A stretch of DNA of 5,120 nucleotides from an uncultured Lachnospiraceae bacterium. Its GTDB lineage: Bacteria; Bacillota; Clostridia; Lachnospirales; Lachnospiraceae. The notes under the pieces were generated by a model. That model searched no databases, was not told where the DNA came from, and was given only the letters and a program-made list of their open reading frames with translations. The stretch lies in contig CADBOW010000229.1 of the NCBI GenBank assembly GCA_902796375.1, positions 1 through 5,120 of the forward strand, read 5' to 3'. Positions within the stretch are counted from its first letter, which is position 1, and each line of letters begins with the position of its first letter. The translations under genes and the position numbers were made by a program. Shown here piece by piece: positions 1 through 5,120 of this stretch.

Positions 1-1816
1 GATCCCGTATGATCCGAACCGGGTAGTCTACGGCGATTTCTCCGAATACAGCGAAGCCATCGTGGACCGGCTTCTCACCAACAACCCTGATCTGGAAGCG
101 ATCATTTTCGCAAATGATACAATGACCATCGGCGGCTACTCGGCGATCACGAAGCGGGGGCTGAAGATCGGCAGGGACATCCTGGTTGCAGGCTTTGACA
201 ATGCACCGGTCGCTTCCTCCCATTCGCCGTCACTCACAACCGTCGACAATAAGATCATGGAGCTGGGGTACTGCTCCGTCCATCAGGCCATCGAACTGGC
301 CAGGACCGGGAAGACCAGCATATCCGCTCTTTCCTCCACCATGGTGGTGCGCATTTCCTGCGGATGTAATCCGGCTACGGATCCGGAATACTTGAAGAAG
401 GTCAACAATTCCCTTCCCACCGCCACTCCGGAGATCCTGCTGGATGAGTTCAAGGAGCTTTTTCTGAGTCCATATTATTCCAGCTTCTACTCTGACCGGC
501 TGTTTGAGCTTCTGGATCCCTTCATCCTGCATTTCATCCGGCCCATTTTCCAGCGGAAGAGCATTTCCATCACCCAGCTTCTGGATGAATTCCATACCCT
601 GCTGAGTGATGAGATCATCAACTTCTACTTCTCCTATGTGAAGCTGGCCAGCACGATACGGGTACTCTCGGAATTCATGGCAAATCTGAATATCCCCTCC
701 GCCAAGCGGATCCGGATCAACTCCATGCTGAATGCCGTTCAGTCCGAGCTGTCTTTCACCATGTCCCGCCAGCTGGTATCCACCGTCCATGCACATAAGA
801 GCAGCATCTGGAGTTCAGTTTACATAACGCGCGACACTCTGCTTTCCAGCGGAAATGAGGAGCTGTGTTTCTCCCTCATCATGGATAAGCTTTATAAGAA
901 TAACGGTTTTCAGAGTTCCTATATCTATCTGTATGACAAGCCGGCACAGCAGCTGCCCAACGGCACCTGGCAGATCCCGGATTTCGTAATGTTCCAGGCG
1001 TGTATGCTGGACGGAAAGACCACGGTCTTCTCAGGAGACGACCGGATCCTTCCCTCCTCCATGATCTTCCAGAACAAGTACACACCGAATGCCCGGCGTC
1101 ATACCCTGACCATCACGCCGATCTTCACAAATGAGATACAGCACGGACTTTTCGTTTCCGAAACCTCGCTGCAGAATTTCAACCAGGTCTACTCCACCAT
1201 GCTGCAGCTGGGAACCTCCATGAAGTTTATGGATCTGATGCGTCAGCAGATCGCCATCCAGAACCGTCTGGAATCCAGCATGAATGAGATCCGGGAGAAA
1301 AATGATCTTCTGAATCATCTGTCCGTCACGGATCCCCTGACCGGTCTTCTGAACCGGCGCGGTTTCTTTGAATCCTCCCAGGAGCTGATCACCTCATTTT
1401 CATCCAAAGGCTGCCCCGCGGTCATTGGCTATGTGGATATGGATAACCTGAAACAGGTAAATGATATCTTCGGACACAAGGAGGGCGACTATGCGCTCCG
1501 GGCCATTGCAGACATCCTGAAACAGGTTATGCCCGAGGATGCGATCATCGCCCGGATCGGCGGAGACGAATACGCAATCTGTGTCGTGGGGATAGATCAC
1601 TCCGAAACCAGAAAGCTGAAGGATTCTCTGAACAAGCAGGAAACCCGACTGAACCGGAACTGCAACAAGCCCTACTACATCGAATGCAGCATCGGCCTGG
1701 TGGAGTTTGAGTGCAGCAGGGGCCAGGATGCGGAGGAGCTGATGATCAAAGCAGACGAGAAGCTGTACATCAACAAACGAAGGAAGCGCAAGAATGTGGT
1801 AAAGGAACCCACATAA
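1..1816 (+). CDS. LacI-type sensor / GGDEF diguanylate cyclase (5' partial)
   Basis: The reading frame is open from base 2 to the TAA at 1814-1816, so the gene starts left of the window; the GTG at 62 is an internal Val codon. Bases 2 to about 370 encode the C-terminal lobe of a LacI/periplasmic-binding-protein fold: AIIFANDTMTIGG, then a VAGFDN motif and SLTTVD, as in LacI-family sugar sensors. A mostly helical middle follows (about 430-800), then a GAF-like stretch (about 840-1240) and a short coiled coil just before the cyclase. The GGDEF domain (about 1310-1790) has DPLTGLLNRRGF (from 1331), metal-binding VDMDNLK (from 1433) and RIGGDEY at 1553-1573. GGDEY should allow synthesis of c-di-GMP from two GTP. 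The usual inhibitory RxxD site five residues upstream is missing (PEDA instead). No membrane segment is visible, so a cytoplasmic ligand-responsive cyclase is inferred. Whether a DNA-binding HTH precedes the sensor cannot be seen. The domain call is sure; the ligand is unknown. Confidence 0.9.
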   Translation, partial: IPYDPNRVVYGDFSEYSEAIVDRLLTNNPDLEAIIFANDTMTIGGYSAITKRGLKIGRDILVAGFDNAPVASSHSPSLTTVDNKIMELGYCSVHQAIELARTGKTSISALSSTMVVRISCGCNPATDPEYLKKVNNSLPTATPEILLDEFKELFLSPYYSSFYSDRLFELLDPFILHFIRPIFQRKSISITQLLDEFHTLLSDEIINFYFSYVKLASTIRVLSEFMANLNIPSAKRIRINSMLNAVQSELSFTMSRQLVSTVHAHKSSIWSSVYITRDTLLSSGNEELCFSLIMDKLYKNNGFQSSYIYLYDKPAQQLPNGTWQIPDFVMFQACMLDGKTTVFSGDDRILPSSMIFQNKYTPNARRHTLTITPIFTNEIQHGLFVSETSLQNFNQVYSTMLQLGTSMKFMDLMRQQIAIQNRLESSMNEIREKNDLLNHLSVTDPLTGLLNRRGFFESSQELITSFSSKGCPAVIGYVDMDNLKQVNDIFGHKEGDYALRAIADILKQVMPEDAIIARIGGDEYAICVVGIDHSETRKLKDSLNKQETRLNRNCNKPYYIECSIGLVEFECSRGQDAEELMIKADEKLYINKRRKRKNVVKEPT

Positions 1817-1858
1817 CAGGAAAAGAACAGGTCGGTCGGCCTGTTCTTTTCCTGTTAT
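1813..1858. terminator. Bidirectional hairpin terminator between convergent genes
   Basis: Arms 1813-1831 and 1840-1858 are perfect inverted complements (19 bp) around an 8-base loop. The inner GC-rich part (1825-1831 with 1840-1846) is preceded by AAAA and followed by TTTT, so a shorter hairpin with a T-run can form in either direction. It lies between the end of the sensor cyclase gene (plus) and the end of metF (minus, stop at 1900-1902), as expected for a shared terminator. The left arm includes the TAA stop of the cyclase gene. The T-tract is short, so termination efficiency is inferred. Confidence 0.85.
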
Positions 1859-1899
1859 TCCCTGTATTTCCATTCTTCAGAAGAACTCATGCGCCTTCT

Positions 1900-2760
1900 C
1901 TATCCGATGACTGCGTTGTAGATATCCCGTGTCACATCCGCCTTGTTCATGGAGTAGATATGGATGCCGGCGATCCCGTTCTTCATCAGATCTTCAATCT
2001 GGCGGATCGCATATTCGATCCCCGCCTGACGCATGCCTTCCGGATCCTCCGAGTATCTGGCGATCATATTGGAAAGCTGTGTCGGTACCGAAGAACCGGA
2101 CAGGGAAACACTGGTCCCCAGCTGATTCACCTTTGTGATGGGCATGATCCCCGCATGCAGGGATGCCTGAATCCCCATACGGTCCAGAGCTTCACGGAAC
2201 CGATAGAATTTCTCATTGTCAAAAAACATCTGCGTGATCAGTTCTTCCACGCCGAGATCACATTTTTCCTTCAGATATTTCAGATCCGTCTCCACATCCG
2301 GTGACTCCGGATGTTTTTCCGGATAACAGGCTGCCGCGATCCGGAAGCCGCCGAAATCACGGATCCCGCGGATCAGGTCCGATGCATACCTGTATTCACG
2401 GGCTTCAAACTCCTCATCTGACATGGTTCTGGGCTTATCTCCCCGAAGTGCCAGGATCCGGGTCACTGCCTTCTTCTTCAATTCCTCCAGACGTGCCGTC
2501 AGGCTCTCTCTCGTCATACCTACGGCAGTCATATGCGCCAGGGCCTGAACGTCACAGATATTCTGTATGTACGAGCAGATCTTCGCCGTCTTCCTGCTGT
2601 TGCTTCCACCTGCTCCATAGGTCACACTGATGTAGTCCGGCTTCAGATCCTCAAGCGCATCCAGCGTCTGAAAGATCTCGTATATGTCATCATCCCGCTT
2701 CGGCGGAAAAACCTCGCAGGAGAATACAATCTCTTCTCCTGTATATCGATTGCGGATCAT
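1900..2760 (-). CDS. metF: Methylenetetrahydrofolate reductase
   Basis: The 286-residue product is close to the length of E. coli MetF (296) and is complete. MetF is a cytoplasmic FAD TIM-barrel enzyme that reduces 5,10-methylene-THF to 5-methyl-THF, the methyl donor for methionine synthesis (and, in acetogens, for the Wood-Ljungdahl methyl branch). Family motifs appear in order: SCEVFPPK with the catalytic Glu16, VTYGAGGS (46-53, Thr47), AHMTAVG (75-81), LALRGDKP with Asp108 near the flavin, AACYPEKHPES (143-153), LITQMFFD with folate-binding Gln177, GIMPI, and HIYSMNKA near the C-terminus. The ATG at 2760-2758 overlaps the TGA of the upstream thioesterase gene as ATGA, with GGAGG at 2775-2771 ten bases before it, which fixes the start and implies translational coupling. 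It is the last gene of the operon. No metV-like or methionine synthase partner is visible, so an acetogenic role cannot be argued from this window. Confidence 0.96.
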   Translation of the reverse strand: MIRNRYTGEEIVFSCEVFPPKRDDDIYEIFQTLDALEDLKPDYISVTYGAGGSNSRKTAKICSYIQNICDVQALAHMTAVGMTRESLTARLEELKKKAVTRILALRGDKPRTMSDEEFEAREYRYASDLIRGIRDFGGFRIAAACYPEKHPESPDVETDLKYLKEKCDLGVEELITQMFFDNEKFYRFREALDRMGIQASLHAGIMPITKVNQLGTSVSLSGSSVPTQLSNMIARYSEDPEGMRQAGIEYAIRQIEDLMKNGIAGIHIYSMNKADVTRDIYNAVIG

Positions 2761-3185
2761 AATGGGTCGTCCTCCACATATTCCTGTAAATTCTGATAGA
2801 TCTCCGGATAATTTCTCTTCAGGCTCATGGGACGGAAATTCGTATCCACAAAGCCATGGCTGGTCTCAGCCGTATGAAGCAGCTGTCCCTCCGGATTTCT
2901 GATCTCGTACTTCAGATTGAAACGGACCGGTGTCAGCCGTACGATATGGGCATATATCTCGATCGTATCTCCGAAATGTATCGCGTTTGTATAATAATCA
3001 TGCAGCTCCAGCACCGGAATGATAATGCCGAGCTCCTCCATTTTATCATAGGGAAGACCCGCCTGTTCCATCATATCCAGTCTGGCTTCTTCCAGAAATC
3101 TTGCATAATTGGAATGATGTACCACCTGCATCTGATCGGTTTCATAATAATTGATCTTACGGCGATACGGTTTTAATTCTTTCAT
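2757..3185 (-). CDS. Acyl-CoA thioesterase, hot-dog fold (YbgC/FadM-like)
   Basis: This 142-residue protein has the length and pattern of a single-domain 4HBT hot-dog thioesterase, which hydrolyses acyl-CoA (or acyl-ACP) thioesters in the cytoplasm, normally as a dimer or tetramer. The signature YYETDQMQVVHHSNYARFLE spans residues 13-32. Asp17 aligns with the catalytic Asp of 4-hydroxybenzoyl-CoA thioesterase, and the HSNY-FLE-AR segment is the start of the central hot-dog helix. The later stretches IHFGDTIEIYAHI and VRFNLKYEIRN fit the antiparallel sheet. The ATG at 3185-3183 overlaps the stop of the coiled-coil gene as ATGA, and the stop overlaps the metF start the same way, so it is the middle gene of a tightly coupled operon. 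The upstream AAAGG/CAGG on the minus strand can serve as RBS. The substrate cannot be told from sequence; YbgC, FadM and 1,4-dihydroxy-2-naphthoyl-CoA thioesterases share this signature. Confidence 0.9.
   Translation of the reverse strand: MKELKPYRRKINYYETDQMQVVHHSNYARFLEEARLDMMEQAGLPYDKMEELGIIIPVLELHDYYTNAIHFGDTIEIYAHIVRLTPVRFNLKYEIRNPEGQLLHTAETSHGFVDTNFRPMSLKRNYPEIYQNLQEYVEDDPL
2771..2775 (-). promoter_or_regulatory. Ribosome binding site of metF
   Basis: The minus strand reads GGAGG here, ten bases upstream of the metF ATG. It lies inside the end of the thioesterase coding sequence and supports the ATGA-overlap start. Confidence 0.7.
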
Positions 3186-4180
3186 GATCCTGCCTTTCCA
3201 TCCTCTGTTACCTTTTTCTTCGGAGCCGCCTTCTTCTCCGGGGCCGCCTTCTTCTCCGGGGCCGCCTTCTTCTCCGGAGTCACCTTCTTCTCCGGATTCT
3301 CCCTCGAAGCCACTTTCTTATCTCCCGGAGCCTGCTCCTTCCTTACCGGCGTACGGTCCTCCGACCCTGCAGTCCGATTCAGAGGAACCGGCGTACGATC
3401 CGGGTTGATGGCAGGACGTTTCGGATTTACCTGTTCCCTCTTATGCTCCTGTCTCACCGGCGTACGGTCCGGATTGTATCCCGGAATGGCTTCCGAAGCT
3501 TCGCCTTCCACCCCGTCCGGATCAAACTGGATCTCCAGCTGACTTGCTTCCTCCTTCTCCTTCGCCCGCTGCTTCTCCTTCTCACGATACAGCTCCACAG
3601 ACAGCAGCTGAGACAGCTCCATGATCTGTGCATACCGGTCATCTCTGGTAAGAGAATTCAGCGAACGCAGCAGCTCCGTCTTATTCTCCGTGATAGCATC
3701 CTTCTTCTCCTGCAGCATTCCCTGCATCAGCTTATATTCCTGATCCAGCTTATCATAAGCATCTGCCAGCAGATGATCCACCTCTGTCAGCATCTCATCC
3801 GTATAGATCAGCGATGCCGCATAGATATCACCGGCCGTGCGAAGAGCCTTCCTCTCATCCAGAGTCATTTCCGCAGGAGAATAATTCATGGGTTCTCCCT
3901 CTCTCCGTTTGGTAACCCGGATCCTGCTGGCGCTCTTCTCTGCTTCAAACAATATCTTCTCAGCTTCCTTTTTGGCATCGTTGATGATCTTCGCCCTGCG
4001 ATCCGTCACTTCACGATAAGCCTTCAGTTCACCGCGCACCGTTCCCTCCAGCTGATCCAGCAATTCGATCAGCTCCTCACGGGGAAGCACCACCTTCGTG
4101 GGCTGCAGGGGAAAACTCTGCCCCTCCACCACACGATTACGTAATTCTTCTATAATTGCTACGGAACGATCCTCTGCCAT
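3182..4180 (-). CDS. Coiled-coil protein with repetitive Lys/Pro/Ala tail
   Basis: Function unknown. With the ATG at 4180-4178 the product has 332 residues. Residues about 1-30 are a short conserved-looking lead (IIEELRNRVVEG, then PLQPTKVVLP). Residues about 33-92 form a charged helix with AKIINDAKKEAEKILFEAEK, and about 105-215 a second long helical region ending in a Glu/Lys-rich coil. The layout resembles clostridial coiled-coil proteins often annotated as V-type ATPase subunit H-like or F0 subunit b-like, and more loosely DivIVA; this is recalled similarity, not a search. No transmembrane segment or signal peptide is seen. The tail (about 225-332) is low-complexity: DRTPV three times (Asp238, 261, 275), then five hexads of PEKKAA type (296-325), very basic and probably disordered. 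A GTG at 4216 in the same frame would add 12 residues, but its GGAGAT is only two bases away, so the ATG is preferred. It is first in the operon with the thioesterase and metF, and lies downstream of ftsZ. Confidence 0.85.
   Translation of the reverse strand: MAEDRSVAIIEELRNRVVEGQSFPLQPTKVVLPREELIELLDQLEGTVRGELKAYREVTDRRAKIINDAKKEAEKILFEAEKSASRIRVTKRREGEPMNYSPAEMTLDERKALRTAGDIYAASLIYTDEMLTEVDHLLADAYDKLDQEYKLMQGMLQEKKDAITENKTELLRSLNSLTRDDRYAQIMELSQLLSVELYREKEKQRAKEKEEASQLEIQFDPDGVEGEASEAIPGYNPDRTPVRQEHKREQVNPKRPAINPDRTPVPLNRTAGSEDRTPVRKEQAPGDKKVASRENPEKKVTPEKKAAPEKKAAPEKKAAPKKKVTEDGKAGS
3207..3296 (-). repeat. 18-bp tandem repeat encoding PEKKAA hexads
   Basis: Five tandem 18-base units at 3207, 3225, 3243, 3261 and 3279. 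The units at 3225-3242 and 3243-3260 are identical, 3261-3278 differs at its last base, and the two outer units are diverged. In the minus-strand frame they encode PEKKVT, three PEKKAA and PKKKVT, so copy-number change would alter the tail without a frameshift. Confidence 0.9.
3345..3470 (-). repeat. Three dispersed 15-bp repeats encoding DRTPV
   Basis: A 15-base word, ACCGGCGTACGGTCC on the plus strand, occurs at 3345-3359 and 3456-3470, and with one change at 3387-3401. All three are in the same frame and encode the core of (N)PDRTPV in the disordered tail of the coiled-coil protein. The spacing is 42 and 69 bases, both multiples of three. Confidence 0.85.
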
Positions 4181-4185
4181 AATCC

Positions 4186-4199
4186 ACGTCCGTCCTTTT
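4186..4199 (-). promoter_or_regulatory. Probable ribosome binding site of the coiled-coil gene
   Basis: The minus strand carries AAAAGGACGGACG just upstream of the ATG at 4180. Either AAAAGGA (12 bases away) or the nearer GGACG (about 6-8 bases) can serve. This favours the ATG over the in-frame GTG at 4216. Confidence 0.5.
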
Positions 4200-4258
4200 C
4201 TATCATTCGTTGTCACATCTCCGGATACCGATCTCCCGGAGGTGCATACACGGAGAAT

Positions 4259-4287
4259 ATTTTACAACATTTTCATGGAAATGGAAA
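4259..4287 (-). promoter_or_regulatory. Candidate sigma-A promoter of the coiled-coil/thioesterase/metF operon
   Basis: On the minus strand TTTCCA (4287-4282, 4 of 6 matches to TTGACA) is followed after exactly 17 bases by TAAAAT (4264-4259, 5 of 6 matches to TATAAT) in an AT-rich patch between the ftsZ terminator and the operon. Transcription would start near 4252, leaving a leader of about 70 bases. The leader holds a weak 6-bp inverted repeat (4219-4224 with 4236-4241); no known riboswitch is recognised. Confidence 0.55.
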
Positions 4288-4303
4288 GATGCAAATCCAA
4301 AGG

Positions 4304-4352
4304 CAGAAACGAAAAGCGACCATGATCTCTCATGGTCGCATAATCGTTTCTG
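4304..4352 (-). terminator. Rho-independent terminator of ftsZ
   Basis: On the minus strand, about 20 bases after the ftsZ stop, a perfect 10-bp stem (4339-4330 with 4325-4316) closes a GAGA tetraloop and is followed by TTTTCGTTT. A second outer 9-bp pairing (4352-4344 with 4312-4304) encloses it with a small internal loop, so the T-rich tail is complementary to an A-rich arm before the stem. This is the classical form of a strong intrinsic terminator. Confidence 0.9.
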
Positions 4353-4360
4353 ATCCGTTA

Positions 4361-5120
4361 TTAACCTCTCTTCAGGAAATCAGGAATCTTGATCCCCTGT
4401 CCGCCGGCCTTCTGGGGTGCCGGAGCACTCTCCACTACCGGAGCGGGTTCCGAAACAACCGGTGTCGGAGCCGGAGCAGGTTTTGCAGCTACTGCCGGCT
4501 TCGGAGCCGGAGCTGCAGCCTGGGGTTGATTCAGATTGATGGAAAGCGGAATCGGCTGTGCACCGGACTTCGGCTTGGAGCTGAAGGTCGGATTCTTAAC
4601 AACCTGCTCGGAATATCCCGGTGTCTTCAGGATCGGAGAAGACTTCTTTGTAGGGATGCTGACTCCGCCGCCCTTTCCGCCTTCTTCCAGACCGGTAGCA
4701 ATAATGGTGATGCTTACATCCTCACTGGCTACGTCATTGTCTACGGTACCGAAGATGATATTTGCCTCGTCCCCTGCCTGCTCGGTCAGATAGGTGATCG
4801 CATCGTACGCTTCCACAATTCCTACATTTCCGGAGAAGTTTACGATGATATCGGATGCGCCGTTCACAGTTGTCTCAAGCAGCGGAGAATCCATAGCCTG
4901 CTTGATGGCATCTACTGCCTTGTTATCACCGGACGCCTGTCCGATACCGATATGAGCCACGCCCTTATCACGCATAACTGTCTGAATATCTGCAAAGTCA
5001 AGGTTGATCAGACCCGGCTTGTTGATCAGGTCGGTTACGCCCTGAACACCCTGCTGAAGAACTTCGTCTGCCTTCTTCAGAGCATCCGGGATGCTTGTAC
5101 GCTTATCGCAGATCTGAAGC
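4361..5120 (-). CDS. ftsZ: Cell division protein FtsZ (N-terminal part outside the window)
   Basis: The minus-strand frame is open to the right edge, so 252 C-terminal residues are visible and the Met at 4975 is internal. FtsZ is the tubulin-like GTPase that polymerises into the Z ring at mid-cell. The visible part begins in the core with DKRTSIPDALKKADEVL and QGVQGVTDLI, followed by the T7 synergy loop GLINLDFADIQTVM (NLDFAD at 5005-4988), whose Asp residues complete the GTPase site of the neighbouring subunit. GIGQASGDNKAVDAI, LLETTVNGASDIIVNFSG and the SITIIATGLE strand follow. Next comes a Pro/Ala/Lys/Val-rich flexible linker (about 4400-4560) and the C-terminal peptide IKIPDFLKRG (4393-4364), the docking site for FtsA, SepF, ZapA/EzrA-type partners. 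The stop is a tandem TAATAA. The nucleotide-binding GGGTGTG/T4 loop lies beyond the window. It has its own terminator and is separate from the next operon. Confidence 0.98.
   Translation of the reverse strand, partial: LQICDKRTSIPDALKKADEVLQQGVQGVTDLINKPGLINLDFADIQTVMRDKGVAHIGIGQASGDNKAVDAIKQAMDSPLLETTVNGASDIIVNFSGNVGIVEAYDAITYLTEQAGDEANIIFGTVDNDVASEDVSITIIATGLEEGGKGGGVSIPTKKSSPILKTPGYSEQVVKNPTFSSKPKSGAQPIPLSINLNQPQAAAPAPKPAVAAKPAPAPTPVVSEPAPVVESAPAPQKAGGQGIKIPDFLKRG

Noticed and set aside
62..64. GTG as start of the cyclase gene
   Set aside because: The frame stays open to base 2 and the upstream residues continue the LacI-like fold (VVYGDFSE), so this is an internal Val.
230..796. 188-codon minus-strand ORF
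   Set aside because: It lies antisense within the LacI-like/helical part of the cyclase gene, has no recognisable domain, and the plus frame has clear family motifs.
1400..1873. 157-codon minus-strand ORF across the GGDEF region and terminator
   Set aside because: It is antisense to the conserved GGDEF motifs and its start lies by the terminator hairpin; no protein similarity is apparent.
1711..2304. 197-codon plus-strand ORF spanning the end of the cyclase gene and metF
   Set aside because: It crosses the terminator and runs antisense to metF; composition and lack of motifs mark it as a shadow.
3207..3296. Short CRISPR-like array
   Set aside because: The 18-base units are directly adjacent without spacers and keep the coding frame, so it is an in-gene tandem repeat.
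3151..3408. Plus-strand ORF with collagen-like PSSPGPP repeats
   Set aside because: This is the antisense reading of the 18-base repeats encoding PEKKAA; the minus frame belongs to a complete coupled gene.
3443..4144. 233-codon plus-strand ORF rich in Leu, Arg and Gln
   Set aside because: It is antisense to the coiled-coil gene; the poly-Leu runs come from the complement of Glu/Lys codons. No RBS or domain supports it.
4181..4303. Riboswitch or S-box leader for the metF operon
   Set aside because: The leader of about 70 bases has only a weak 6-bp inverted repeat and no recognisable SAM, cobalamin or THF aptamer core, nor a terminator before the first gene.

Overview
The window looks like chromosomal DNA of a clostridial Firmicute, most likely a Lachnospiraceae-type gut anaerobe. 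This is inferred from balanced GC content, a short MetF, an FtsZ with a Pro/Ala-rich linker and a Firmicute-style tail, and a LacI-type sensor fused to a GGDEF domain. I cannot name the species. There are five protein-coding genes, two of them cut by the window edges. I see no tRNA, rRNA, CRISPR array or mobile element.

Left part (1-1816, plus strand): the 3' portion of a gene for a signalling protein. It carries the C-terminal lobe of a LacI/periplasmic-binding-protein-like sensor, a long helical middle, a GAF-like segment, a short coiled coil and a C-terminal GGDEF diguanylate cyclase domain. It probably converts binding of a small ligand into c-di-GMP. It ends in a 19-bp perfect hairpin that overlaps its stop codon and separates it from the convergent gene cluster on the other strand.

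Middle (1900-4180, minus strand): three genes read right to left and joined by two 4-base ATGA overlaps, so almost certainly one operon. The first encodes a coiled-coil protein with a repetitive Lys/Pro/Ala tail. The second encodes a YbgC/FadM-like hot-dog acyl-CoA thioesterase. The third is metF, methylenetetrahydrofolate reductase. A plausible sigma-A promoter sits at 4259-4287. The functional link between the three products is not obvious.

Right part (4361-5120, minus strand): the C-terminal two thirds of ftsZ, ending in the conserved C-terminal peptide, followed by a strong nested-hairpin terminator. ftsZ lies upstream of the coiled-coil operon in the same direction, but the terminator and new promoter make it a separate transcription unit.

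Most of the window is ordinary housekeeping DNA. The points most worth a second look are the architecture of the sensor cyclase, the repeat-rich tail of the coiled-coil protein next to ftsZ, and the tight coupling of metF to a thioesterase. I found no convincing evidence for a new multi-gene system.
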